64,000 nt of DNA from the NCBI GenBank assembly GCA_900318035.1, contig ONJC01000006.1:1-64000 (forward strand). The letters are read 5' to 3'. A model generated the notes under the pieces. That model was not told the origin of the DNA. It was given only the letters and a program-made list of their open reading frames with translations, and searched no databases. This document shows positions 56,341 to 64,000 of this stretch, in pieces; positions within the stretch are counted from its first letter, which is position 1; every line of letters starts with the position of its first letter. Position numbers and translations under genes: made by a program. The stretch comes from an uncultured Methanobrevibacter sp. (GTDB lineage Archaea; Methanobacteriota; Methanobacteria; Methanobacteriales; Methanobacteriaceae).

Positions 56341-57138
56341 TTAATCTGTCGAATCAATGAACTGCTGTATCAGCCAGTCTGATATGCTGATGTCAGACCC
56401 GTATCTTATTATTTCATCTTTTTTAAACCATTTTGCCTTTAGGATTTCATCCCCGTCCACTTTTATGTTGCCGGATTTATACTCTGCGGTAAATCCAAGC
56501 ATCAGTGAGTTTGGAAACGGCCAGGATTGGCTTTTTTGGTATTTCAAATTTCTGATTTTTATGCCCACCTCTTCCATGACCTCCCTGTGGACTGCCTCCT
56601 CTATTGACTCGCCGGGCTCTACAAATCCTGCTATCAGCGCATATCTGATATTGTCATGGTAGCTGTGTTTTGCCATAAGCAGTTTGTCATCATTTCTTAT
56701 TGCCACAATAATTGCAGGAGCGATGCGCGGATAGTGCACCTGACCGCATTGGGGACATTTTAACATCATGTCCTTTTCATCTAATTGTGTTGGTGTTCCG
56801 CATCTTCCGCAGAACCTGTGTGATATATACCAATCGTTTACAAGTACTGCCTTTCCGGCAATATGGTAGAGGTCATGGCTGATTTCATAAACATCTCTCA
56901 AATCATAAAATGACTCACTATTTTCAACATTAACGACAAATGCTTTTTTGCTGTCATAATCTCCAATATATAAACAGAAGTTAACGTTAAAATCTTTCAG
57001 TGTTTTTGGCAATTTTTTATCACTATTCAGGTATAATTCCCTATTTTCATTAAAAACAAACAACATATCGTTACTGTCGGGGGTAATTTTTTCATTAAAA
57101 TCGATGCGGTAGTTTTCATAGAGTGATTTTTCTATCAT
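56341..57138 (-). CDS. nudC: NADH pyrophosphatase (NudC)
   Basis: 265 residues. Zinc ribbon FCGRCG...CPQCG (about 108-131), the Nudix box GFVEPGESIEEAVHREVMEEVGI and the NudC-specific SQSWPFPNSLM motif (SQPWPFPxS in the family) identify it. It hydrolyses NAD(H) to NMN(H) and AMP and may decap NAD-RNA. Divergent from ferritin across 74 nt. Confidence 0.93.
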   Translation of the reverse strand: MIEKSLYENYRIDFNEKITPDSNDMLFVFNENRELYLNSDKKLPKTLKDFNVNFCLYIGDYDSKKAFVVNVENSESFYDLRDVYEISHDLYHIAGKAVLVNDWYISHRFCGRCGTPTQLDEKDMMLKCPQCGQVHYPRIAPAIIVAIRNDDKLLMAKHSYHDNIRYALIAGFVEPGESIEEAVHREVMEEVGIKIRNLKYQKSQSWPFPNSLMLGFTAEYKSGNIKVDGDEILKAKWFKKDEIIRYGSDISISDWLIQQFIDSTD

Positions 57139-57212
57139 ATTATCAGATATGTATTTTAATTAACTTAAAATTTATATTAATCAAATGATATAATGTATTA
57201 TGGTGATATTTA
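57139..57212. promoter_or_regulatory. Divergent promoter region nudC/ferritin
   Basis: 74 nt, AT-rich. AAAATTTATATTAATC is a TATA candidate for ferritin and ATTAATTAAAATACAT for nudC. GGTGAT 6 nt before the ferritin ATG is its ribosome-binding site. No DtxR-like palindrome is seen here. Confidence 0.45.
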
Positions 57213-57713
57213 ATGGTATCTGAAAATATGGAAAAAGCTTTAAATGGTCAGTTAAATGCTGAAGTTTATTCAGGATATTTATATTTGTCCATGGCAGCTT
57301 ACTTTGAAGATGAAGACTTAGCAGGATTTGCTAACTGGATGAGAGTACAAGCAGAAGAAGAATTGGAACATGGAATGAAATTCTATGACTACATCATAAG
57401 AAGAGGAGCTTCTGTAACCCTTACTGAAATTGAAGGTCCGCAAACCGAATGGGACTCTCCTGTAGCAGCATTCGAACATGTTCTTGAACATGAAAAAAAG
57501 GTATCCGGTCTTATTGACGATTTGGTTAACCTTGCTATTGAAGAAAAAGACCATGCAACCAACAATTTCCTCCAATGGTTTGTTGAAGAACAAGTCGAAG
57601 AAGAAGAAAATGCAATGGAATTAGTTGCAAAAATAAGACTCGCCGATGGCGACAACAGATTAATTTACGAATTAAACAAAGAATTAGGTGCACGTTCACC
57701 TTCAGAAGACTAG
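57213..57713 (+). CDS. ftn: Ferritin
   Basis: 166 residues, four-helix-bundle ferritin. The ferroxidase glutamates and His appear in [33 protein letters not shown] and the helix 3-4 region [35 protein letters not shown]. It oxidises Fe(II) and stores Fe(III) in a 24-mer shell. A hairpin terminator follows at the stop. Confidence 0.95.
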   Translation: MVSENMEKALNGQLNAEVYSGYLYLSMAAYFEDEDLAGFANWMRVQAEEELEHGMKFYDYIIRRGASVTLTEIEGPQTEWDSPVAAFEHVLEHEKKVSGLIDDLVNLAIEEKDHATNNFLQWFVEEQVEEEENAMELVAKIRLADGDNRLIYELNKELGARSPSED

Positions 57714-57727
57714 ATTTTATCTAGTCT
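57707..57727 (+). terminator. Hairpin terminator at the ferritin stop codon
   Basis: AGACTAGA (57707-57714) and TCTAGTCT (57720-57727) are perfect 8-bp arms; the TAG stop lies in the left arm. A T-rich tract (TTATTTTTTTC) follows. Separates ferritin from the next gene or attenuates it. Confidence 0.6.
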
Positions 57728-57753
57728 CAACTTATTTTTTTCAGGTGTTTTCA

Positions 57754-58407
57754 ATGAACTGTCCGGAAGGTCCAACCAGCAAGGCTCAGATAGATTCCAC
57801 AGAATATGAATCAGAACTGATAGGCGAAAACGAATTGGGTAGCGTACATATTCACGGTCCTTTTGGAGATGTTGAATCGGATGTAAAAATAGCTTATCTG
57901 ATTGGAATGCATCCGCTTGAAAGCAAATCACACAGGGCGCTTTTTGAGAAATTAACATCCAAAGGGGATTTGAAATACTGCTATTATATCTATAACATTA
58001 ATGTCAACGATAAGCAAAGCGAATCTGAAGGGAGAAATGAAGGCCAGCTTCTGGCTCAGGAATTTGTCCGTGATGATATTATTGATGAGGAATATGATCT
58101 GTTTTTGGACATTCACTCAAACCGTGGTTCAAGGGGGCCTGGAGACTATCAGATAACTAATTTTGTTTTTGCTCCGGGCTTTGATGAGGGATCCTCAAAA
58201 TATATGGATGAAATCATTGAATCCGTTGATGGTGTTATTTATTATGCTCCTGAATTCCGGTCAAGTCCGCCGTTTATTACAGAACCGACTGCAAAGGCGG
58301 GAATTCCAACACTGGTCTATGAATGCTATTCATATGAGCCTATGGATTTGACATTAACGCTGGCATCAAAACTTATAAAATGTGTCGACAATTTAAATTT
58401 TAAATAG
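57754..58407 (+). CDS. M14-like zinc hydrolase (conserved methanogen protein)
   Basis: 217 residues. I chose ATG 57754 (MNCPEGPTSKAQ) with AGGTG 9 nt upstream. IGMHPLESKSH supplies an HxxE zinc pair, FLDIHSNRGSRG a second His, and the C-terminal TLVYECYSYEPMD a plausible catalytic Glu, as in zinc carboxypeptidase and succinylglutamate desuccinylase-like folds. Predicted deacylase or amidase, substrate unknown. Assignment by motif only. Confidence 0.6.
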   Translation: MNCPEGPTSKAQIDSTEYESELIGENELGSVHIHGPFGDVESDVKIAYLIGMHPLESKSHRALFEKLTSKGDLKYCYYIYNINVNDKQSESEGRNEGQLLAQEFVRDDIIDEEYDLFLDIHSNRGSRGPGDYQITNFVFAPGFDEGSSKYMDEIIESVDGVIYYAPEFRSSPPFITEPTAKAGIPTLVYECYSYEPMDLTLTLASKLIKCVDNLNFK

Positions 58408-58431
58408 TTGTTGGATTAAATATAGTTTCAT

Positions 58432-59142
58432 ATGAGCACCAGAAAGCGACTATTCTATTTAATTATAATTTTTCTGACATTTATTGATATTCTATTTTTG
58501 GGATATTCAGTATTCTTTTCCGTTTCTTCAACGGTAAGATACAGTGCTGTCGCTTTTGATTTGATTGTATGTATTATCCTTTGGATCGAATTCTTTTACA
58601 GCTATATGCATAGCAAAAACAAAAAGAAATACTTAAAAGATAATTCATTTAGTATTTTAGGAATGTTTCCTATAGATTTTGTATTTTTAAGGGCATTGAG
58701 ACTGGTCAAGCTTGTTCAATTAATTAAATTATATGTATTGGCTCGTGAAACAACAGGAAACATTTCAAAGTTTTTAAAACATACTCTTTTGGATAAGATT
58801 ATTTTCATTGCCATTCTGTTTATTTTCATTGTTACAGTTTCAATTCGTTTATTGGATCCGGGTATCAACGATATTCCTACTGCAATATGGTTCATTGTTG
58901 TTTCAATGACCAGTACAGGTTATGGTGATGTTGTTCCGGTTACACATTCGGGAAGACTCATAGGAATTATTGCAATGATTGGAGGGATTCTGATTTTCGC
59001 CACCATCACGGCTGCAATCTCTACAATATACATGTCTAAAATCTCCAGGTCCCATCATGACAATCTGGAGTCAAAAATTGATGATTTGTCCAGTGAAGTT
59101 GAAAGACTGAATAAAAAAATAGACGAGTTAAAAAAAGAATAA
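58432..59142 (+). CDS. Potassium channel (voltage-gated-like, 2TM pore module)
   Basis: 236 residues. The selectivity filter TSTGYGD (about 161-167) precedes the last membrane helix. Upstream are helices resembling a degenerate voltage sensor (FLRALRLVKLVQLIKLYVLAR, few positive charges in the S4-like segment). The C-terminus is a coiled coil (about 205-236) for tetramer assembly. No ribosome-binding site is clear; a TATA-like AATTTAAATTTTAAATAG lies about 30-40 nt upstream. Confidence 0.88.
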   Translation: MSTRKRLFYLIIIFLTFIDILFLGYSVFFSVSSTVRYSAVAFDLIVCIILWIEFFYSYMHSKNKKKYLKDNSFSILGMFPIDFVFLRALRLVKLVQLIKLYVLARETTGNISKFLKHTLLDKIIFIAILFIFIVTVSIRLLDPGINDIPTAIWFIVVSMTSTGYGDVVPVTHSGRLIGIIAMIGGILIFATITAAISTIYMSKISRSHHDNLESKIDDLSSEVERLNKKIDELKKE

Positions 59143-59166
59143 AGGAAAAATAAAGTATTTTTTTCC

Positions 59167-59277
59167 TTAAAATGAATATATCAATGTTAAAACCAACGGT
59201 ATAATCAAAGTAAGATATACTGTTGCGGTTACAACATCTGTTTCTTTTAAATCGGCTTTAATAGAATTAAAGTTCAT
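59167..59277 (-). CDS. Small membrane protein, 36 residues (tentative)
   Basis: Minus-strand ATG 59277 encodes MNFNSIKADLKETDVVTATV followed by a hydrophobic helix (YLTLIIPLVLTLIYSF). Amphipathic N-terminus plus one helix is typical of small membrane proteins. No strong ribosome-binding site. It is convergent with the K+ channel gene. Confidence 0.4.
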   Translation of the reverse strand: MNFNSIKADLKETDVVTATVYLTLIIPLVLTLIYSF

Positions 59278-59406
59278 GAGTTTATATTATGCAATCTACT
59301 ATAAAATACTTTTTATTTTTTTTAAAGTTTAATTGATATAATATGAAAAGATTTATTATAGTATTTAAACAAAAATAATAAAGGAAATATTTATTACGGA
59401 AGTGAA

Positions 59407-60393
59407 ATGATGATTATAAAAGCACCTTCAAGAATACATATGTCCCTTATTGACTTGAACGGGTCATATAGAAGAGTCGATGGTGGAATTGGTCTAGCAT
59501 TGGCTGACCCACAATTTGTATTGGAAGTCGAGCAGATAGAAAGTGGAATCGAACTTGAATTTGCAGACACCGTTACAGATGAAGAGGCTATTTTAGAATG
59601 TAAGGAAAAAATTCCTGATGCGGCAAAAAGAACCATAGAACATTTTGACATTGATGCCGGTTTTAAATTTATTGTTCATGAAACATATCCTCCACACTCA
59701 GGATTCGGTAGCGGAACCCAGATTGCAGTTTCAACAGCACATCTGATAACTGAAACAATGGGAATCGAAATAGAAAGCCGTGAATTGAGTACAATTGTTG
59801 GAAGGGGAGGGACCTCTGGAATCGGAACATACACTCACGATTTAGGAGGATTCATCCTTGATGGAGGACACAGCAAAGAGGAAAAACCGTTATTCCTGCC
59901 TTCAGGCGCATCCAAGGCAAAACCTGCCACCCTGATTGCAAGATATGATTTCCCCGAAGAGTGGAATATTCTGATAGCCATTCCCGAAATCGAAAAGCAT
60001 GTGGAAGGTGATGATGAAGTGGATGTGTTCCAGACATACTGTCCTATTCCAAAAGAGGAAGTTGAACAGGTATCTCACCTGATTTTAATGAATCTCGTTC
60101 CGTTCATGCTTGAAAAGGACATCAAAAACTTCGGATGGGCTGTAAGCGAACTTCAAAAAGTTGGTTTCAACAAGCTTGAACACTCACTCGATGCTAGCTA
60201 CCTGCCTGCAATGAAAGCCATTGAAGATGCAGGCGCATATGGTGTCGGTATTTCTTCATTCGGTCCTGTACTCTACACAGTATTTGATGAATCAAATGAA
60301 TTCATTGTAGAGAAAACCAAAGAAATAATTGGTGAAAACGGAACCGTGTTTGTAACCAAAGCACAAAATCATGGATTTGTTATTGAAAAATAA
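59407..60393 (+). CDS. mptG: Beta-ribofuranosylaminobenzene 5'-phosphate synthase
   Basis: 328 residues, GHMP-kinase-fold enzyme that joins PRPP with 4-hydroxybenzoate to give beta-RFH-P, an early step of tetrahydromethanopterin synthesis. APSRIHMSLIDLNGSYRRVDGGIGLAL and the glycine-rich PPHSGFGSGTQIAVSTAHLI are family hallmarks, with GRGGTSGIGTYTH in the middle. GGAAGTGA precedes the ATG. It is followed by an MFS gene 21 nt later. Confidence 0.93.
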   Translation: MMIIKAPSRIHMSLIDLNGSYRRVDGGIGLALADPQFVLEVEQIESGIELEFADTVTDEEAILECKEKIPDAAKRTIEHFDIDAGFKFIVHETYPPHSGFGSGTQIAVSTAHLITETMGIEIESRELSTIVGRGGTSGIGTYTHDLGGFILDGGHSKEEKPLFLPSGASKAKPATLIARYDFPEEWNILIAIPEIEKHVEGDDEVDVFQTYCPIPKEEVEQVSHLILMNLVPFMLEKDIKNFGWAVSELQKVGFNKLEHSLDASYLPAMKAIEDAGAYGVGISSFGPVLYTVFDESNEFIVEKTKEIIGENGTVFVTKAQNHGFVIEK

Positions 60394-60414
60394 CATCTCT
60401 AATCTTCTTTTTTT

Positions 60415-61575
60415 ATGAAAAACAATCCTAAGATATTGTTGTACATATTGATGTTGGCAACACTGGGAATCAACACTCCTCTCAGTATCGTCGGCATTAT
60501 CTCACAAATTTCAACATATTTCAACACTTCAATCGCCGTTTCAGGATTGTATGTAAGTTCATTCACATTTACAATTGCCATTTGTGGCCTGTTTGTTCCC
60601 GCCTTATTTTCAAAATTTGAGAGAAAGACAACGTTCATATCAATATTGGCAGTATTTGCAGTTTCAAATCTGGTCATCGTATTTTCCACGAATTTATATG
60701 TGTCATTAATATTCAGGATTCTTTCTGCAGTGTTTTATCCTGCATTCATCTCAATTGCCCTGACATTCTGTGAGGAAATTGCTCCTGAAGGTGAAAAGCA
60801 GGACTACATCACGAAAATATTGCTTGGAATATCAGTAGGAAGCATTGTCGGGCTTCCTATAACTACAGGTCTTGGAACAATATTAGGATATCAGGCGGCA
60901 ATGTTTTGGATATTTGCAATTAACTTCATGACATTGATTTTGATAATGACATTTTTCCCAAAAGTTCCAGGAAAATCAAAGACATTTGAACTTCCGGTAT
61001 CTGCTCTAAAATCAAAAGAGTTTATCCTGGCCTCATTGGGCATAGTCATGATGCCTATAGGGGCAAGCATGGTCTACAATTACATGCCCTATTTTCTCCA
61101 GACAGTAAGCCATATCTACACCTACAAATTAAGCATTCTCCTTTTCATATATGGTGTCGTTTCAATTTTTGGAACATGGCTGGGAGGAAAATTGATAGTT
61201 TACAGGGACAAGGCCACTTTGATGATTTTTCATATTGTATGCGGAGCGGTTTTTGTACTGTTCTATCTTTTTGCAGATTATCTGATTCCTGTTTTAATCC
61301 TGTTTCTGATATTCGGTATTCTTGACGGAATGGGATATAATCTGATTCAGTATATTGAAACATCGGTATTGCCGGAAGATCCTGAAATTGCAAACGGAGT
61401 ATTTTTAAGTATTTTAAATGGTGGAATAGCCATAGGAATTGCAATCGGAGGGTTTTTGGTCAATGATTTCGGAGTGATGTCAATATTTGTTGGTGGCCTT
61501 ATATTTTTAATGCTGGCATTTGTAATGCTTTTCTATTGCATATACGTTTTGAAAATTAGCTTAAAATATAGTTGA
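60415..61575 (+). CDS. Major facilitator superfamily transporter
   Basis: 386 residues, about 12 membrane helices (LLYILMLATLGINTPLSIVGIISQI... ; second half GVVSIFGTWLGGKLIVYRDKA). It resembles sugar or drug efflux members. No ribosome-binding site; the short spacing after mptG and the T-rich upstream (TCTTCTTTTTTT) leave the mode of translation unclear. Confidence 0.82.
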   Translation: MKNNPKILLYILMLATLGINTPLSIVGIISQISTYFNTSIAVSGLYVSSFTFTIAICGLFVPALFSKFERKTTFISILAVFAVSNLVIVFSTNLYVSLIFRILSAVFYPAFISIALTFCEEIAPEGEKQDYITKILLGISVGSIVGLPITTGLGTILGYQAAMFWIFAINFMTLILIMTFFPKVPGKSKTFELPVSALKSKEFILASLGIVMMPIGASMVYNYMPYFLQTVSHIYTYKLSILLFIYGVVSIFGTWLGGKLIVYRDKATLMIFHIVCGAVFVLFYLFADYLIPVLILFLIFGILDGMGYNLIQYIETSVLPEDPEIANGVFLSILNGGIAIGIAIGGFLVNDFGVMSIFVGGLIFLMLAFVMLFYCIYVLKISLKYS

Positions 61576-61601
61576 GAAGTTGGATGAAAAAACCAACTTC
61601 T
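61575..61601. terminator. Bidirectional hairpin between convergent MFS and SDR genes
   Basis: Arms AGAAGTTGG (61575-61583) and CCAACTTCT (61593-61601) with a 9-nt A-rich loop, lying just after the MFS stop and 12 nt before the SDR stop. Confidence 0.55.
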
Positions 61602-61613
61602 GAAAGGTAGTGT

Positions 61614-62357
61614 TTAAATTTCGAATCCGCCGTCTGCTTTGATGATTTGACCGTCAATGAATGAAGAGTCGTCACTTGCTAAAAACAATGCAAGATTTGC
61701 GATGTCTTCAGGTTGGCCGCATCTTTTAACAGGGCATTGGTCAATCATTTGCTGAAGTGCTGCAGGTCCGCCGATACTGTCCACCATTGCTGTGTGGATA
61801 AGTCCAGGTGCAATTCCGTTGCATCTGATTTCAGGACCTAATTCCCATGCCATTGATCTGGTTAATCCCATCATAGCATGTTTACTGTCAACATATGCTG
61901 CAAATCCGTGGTGTGCTCCAAATGATGCTACAGAACAGGTGTTGACAATTGTTCCTTTTCCTTTTTCTTTCATTACAGGTGCAACGAGCTGTGTTAAGAC
62001 TAATGCTGAGGTGACATTAACGTTAAACACTTTTGTCCATTCATCGATACTTACATCCATCAATGGTGACATTGAAAGCACTCCTGCATTGTTGAACAGT
62101 ACATCAACGGTTCCGTATTCGTCCATAGTTGCTTCAAATACTTTTGGAACTTCATCAAGGTTTGCCATATCTACAATTACATAGATTGCTTCACCGCCTG
62201 CGGCTTTAATGTCGTCCACTACGGCTTTTGCTCTTTCTTCGTTTCTTCCAGTTACAACAACTTTTGCTCCTTCTGCTGCGAATAGTTTTGCAGAGTCTCT
62301 ACCCATACCGGAGGTTGCTCCGGTTACGATTGCTACTTTACCGTCTAGTTTTCCCAT
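61614..62357 (-). CDS. Short-chain dehydrogenase/reductase
   Basis: 247 residues, classical SDR. NAD(P)-binding TGATSGMGR, NNAG and the catalytic Ser (TCSVASFGAHH), Tyr-x3-Lys (YVDSK) are in order. Substrate unknown; the family oxidises alcohols or sugars. GGTGAT lies 4 nt before the ATG on the minus strand. Confidence 0.9.
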   Translation of the reverse strand: MGKLDGKVAIVTGATSGMGRDSAKLFAAEGAKVVVTGRNEERAKAVVDDIKAAGGEAIYVIVDMANLDEVPKVFEATMDEYGTVDVLFNNAGVLSMSPLMDVSIDEWTKVFNVNVTSALVLTQLVAPVMKEKGKGTIVNTCSVASFGAHHGFAAYVDSKHAMMGLTRSMAWELGPEIRCNGIAPGLIHTAMVDSIGGPAALQQMIDQCPVKRCGQPEDIANLALFLASDDSSFIDGQIIKADGGFEI

Positions 62358-62676
62358 TGTATCACCTTTTTAACACCATGATAGTTCACGATGTCTATGA
62401 TTTTTTATTTATTTTAAAAAGTATTTAAATTTTAACTAAAAAAGATAATTTTTATTGAAAATTTTAAAAAATTAAATAATTATTCTGAATATCTTTAAAT
62501 TTTGTAATTTTTGTCGTTTGTAAAAAATTTTTGATATAAATTGTCATTTAAAATTAATCTGTCCCCAATAATTGTATCCGGATACATTATTTTTTAAGAA
62601 AAATTAAAATGGAGTATAAATAAATTTTGGTGTTTAGTGTATGGGGATTTTTAAAAAAAAAGAATAAGAAAGGAGG
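62358..62676. other. Intergenic region with an isolated palindrome
   Basis: AT-rich. TGTATCCGGATACA (62573-62586) is a perfect 14-bp palindrome with no gene start close by. Minus-strand T-rich sequence right after the ACT gene (TTCTTATTCTTTTTTTTT, about 62649-62667) may terminate it. The SDR promoter (TTTAAATAC on the minus strand near 62421-62429) is at the left end. Confidence 0.5.
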
Positions 62677-63108
62677 TTATAGGTTATAGACTTCATCAGC
62701 CTGAACGATAACTATGTCCTTTTCTTTTAATGCATCAATAAGTTCCTCGAGTTTATCTGCATGAAGCAACAGGATAGCTTTTCCTTCCTTTTCATGTGTA
62801 AATGCGTAAAGATATTCCAAATCTATTTCATTTTCTTTGATGACTTTTAAAATAGATGTCAAACCACCGGGGGTATCGTTCATCTCAACGCCGATGATTT
62901 CGGTAATTTTAACAAGGAAACTGTTCTCTTCCAAAGCTTCTTTTCCCCTTTCAGGATTATCGACAACAAGTCTTAAAATTCCAAATTCGGAAGTGTCCGC
63001 CATACACATTGCCCTGATATTGACATCGGCTTCTGACAGCACTTCAAGAGGTTTGGATAAACTGCCCATTCTGTTCTGTAAAAAGATTGATAACTGTTTG
63101 ATTTTCAT
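62677..63108 (-). CDS. Tandem ACT-domain protein
   Basis: 143 residues with two ACT domains (about 1-70 and 71-143): IKQLSIFLQNRMGSLSKPLEVLSEADVNI, then VEMNDTPGGLTSILKVIKENEIDL. ACT domains bind amino acids or related ligands and regulate enzymes. The start at 63108 has GGTGAT 4 nt upstream; this position also overlaps the end of the paaK gene's message. Its partner is probably the CoA ligase next to it, a pairing common in methanogens. Confidence 0.88.
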   Translation of the reverse strand: MKIKQLSIFLQNRMGSLSKPLEVLSEADVNIRAMCMADTSEFGILRLVVDNPERGKEALEENSFLVKITEIIGVEMNDTPGGLTSILKVIKENEIDLEYLYAFTHEKEGKAILLLHADKLEELIDALKEKDIVIVQADEVYNL

Positions 63109-63117
63109 GTTCATCAC

Positions 63118-64000
63118 CTAGTGTAAATTCCTCTCGTCTATTACTCTTTTGGCTTTTCCTTCAAACCTTGGAAGTGTTTTAGGTTCAACCAATGTTACTT
63201 TCACGCGTATGCCTGTTTCATTTTCGATTGATTTTCCTATCTTTTCCTGAACGGCCATCATCTCTTTCACGCCGTCAAAGAAAATGTCCTGTGACGCTTC
63301 GACTTTGACTTCGATTTCATCAAGGGTTCCAGGTCTTGTAACTATAATTAAATAATGAGGCTCTACATCACCAACCTTAAGCAATGCCTTTTCGATTTGT
63401 GATGGAAAAATAGCTACTCCTTTGACCTTGATCATATCATCTGATCTGCCTGTAATTCTGCTCATTCTGGCATGTGTTCTTCCACAGCTGCATTTCTCAT
63501 AGGTAATTTTGGTCAAATCCTTTGTCCTGAATCTTATTACCGGCATTCCTTCCCTTTCAAGATTGGTTAAAACCAGCTCTCCCGGAGTGTCTGCTCCTAA
63601 TGTTGTGCATGTATTGGGGTCTATAATTTCAGGATAGTAGATGTCTTCTGCAATGTGGAGGCCTTCCTGCGCTTCACATTCAACTCCCACACCGGGTCCC
63701 ATAAGTTCTGTCAGACCATAGATGTTGAACGCTTTGCATCCGAATAGCTCCTCAACCCTTTGTCTGATTTCCTCTGTCCACATTTCAGCTCCGAATCCGA
63801 TGGCCTTTATTCCCAAATTCTTAGGGTCTATTCCGTCTTCCAGTGCAACTTCTCCAATGTGAATTCCGTATGACGGGGTGAATATAAGTCCTGTTGCTCC
63901 GAAGTCTTCCATGATTTCGATTTGTCTGCGGGTCTGGCCGGTTGAAATAGGAATGATTGCAGCACCGATTTTGTGGCATCCGTAGTGTACACCGAATCCT
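63118..64000 (-). CDS. Phenylacetate-CoA ligase-like (PaaK) adenylate-forming enzyme, partial
   Basis: Frame open from the right window edge (GFGVHYGCHKIGAAIIPIST..., reading the minus strand) to the stop at 63118; the N-terminus lies beyond 64000. Motifs: DFGATGLIFTPSYGIHIGE, FNIYGLTELMGPGVGVEC and the C-terminal CSCGRTHARMSRITGRSDDMIKVKGV. The conserved TP and GLTE motifs fit PaaK-type ligases. Many methanogens carry this with an ACT protein, possibly for aryl-acid (phenylacetate, indoleacetate) activation. Confidence 0.92.
   Translation of the reverse strand, partial: GFGVHYGCHKIGAAIIPISTGQTRRQIEIMEDFGATGLIFTPSYGIHIGEVALEDGIDPKNLGIKAIGFGAEMWTEEIRQRVEELFGCKAFNIYGLTELMGPGVGVECEAQEGLHIAEDIYYPEIIDPNTCTTLGADTPGELVLTNLEREGMPVIRFRTKDLTKITYEKCSCGRTHARMSRITGRSDDMIKVKGVAIFPSQIEKALLKVGDVEPHYLIIVTRPGTLDEIEVKVEASQDIFFDGVKEMMAVQEKIGKSIENETGIRVKVTLVEPKTLPRFEGKAKRVIDERNLH

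Overview
The window is a stretch of low-GC archaeal chromosome from a hydrogenotrophic methanogen of the Methanobacteriaceae, most like Methanobrevibacter. The evidence is a set of methanogen cofactor genes (mfnB for methanofuran, cfbC for coenzyme F430, the beta-RFAP synthase gene for tetrahydromethanopterin, atwA for methyl-CoM reductase activation), archaeal information-processing genes (eL43, RpoP, Brix, Pcc1, prefoldin beta, EF-1alpha), a geranylgeranyl reductase for archaeal lipids, and several very large adhesin-like proteins. Many genes carry a GGTGA(T) or GGAGG ribosome-binding site. Others have a TATA box about 25 nt before the start codon and look leaderless. No rRNA gene, intact tRNA gene, CRISPR array or complete insertion sequence was seen.

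Layout. 1-4.7 kb: a minus-strand beta-helix adhesin whose C-terminal Cna-B repeats run off the left edge and are frameshifted. 4.7-5.8 kb: an AT-rich gap with at most a decayed gene start. 5.8-10.2 kb: mfnB, guaB, and a translation-related cluster (eL43, RpoP, Brix, Pcc1, prefoldin beta, DUF3194). 10.2-13.5 kb: a gap with hairpins and a possible small RNA, a HisA-like protein, a 59-residue membrane protein, a CDF metal exporter and a PfkB kinase. 13.6-22.8 kb: a 2471-residue DUF4011-type helicase-nuclease with an acidic repeat insert, followed by uvrC. 22.9-29.7 kb: small conserved proteins, atwA, uspA, a ferredoxin with geranylgeranyl reductase, and galE. 29.9-37.1 kb: purF, a U32 peptidase-like protein with cfbC and ogt, a PNPOx-like flavoprotein, an MFS transporter and EF-1alpha. 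37.1-40.7 kb: a palindrome-controlled microORF region and a beta-helix protein with no signal peptide. 40.7-44.8 kb: HAD phosphatase, wHTH protein, ArsC-like, HxlR, serS. 45.1-50.5 kb: a 1788-residue secreted protein with an enzyme-like head and a stalk of Ig-like repeats. 50.6-56.3 kb: flavodoxin-like gene and its truncated copy, an RHH-like orphan gene next to a tRNA-3'-end-like scar, DUF308, nitroreductase, MalY-type aminotransferase, and a third Ig-repeat secreted protein. 56.3-64 kb: nudC, ferritin, an M14-like hydrolase, a K+ channel, beta-RFAP synthase, MFS, SDR, an ACT-domain protein and a PaaK-type CoA ligase cut by the right edge.

The core genes form short operons typical of the group. 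The accessory signal lies in the surface proteins, which show repeat recombination, and in the giant helicase-nuclease. The most unusual spots are the DtxR-like palindrome between a 19-codon microORF and a signal-less beta-helix protein (37.1-40.7 kb), the acidic-repeat helicase-nuclease (13.6-21.1 kb), and the RHH-like gene beside a tRNA-like scar (51.6-52.7 kb).
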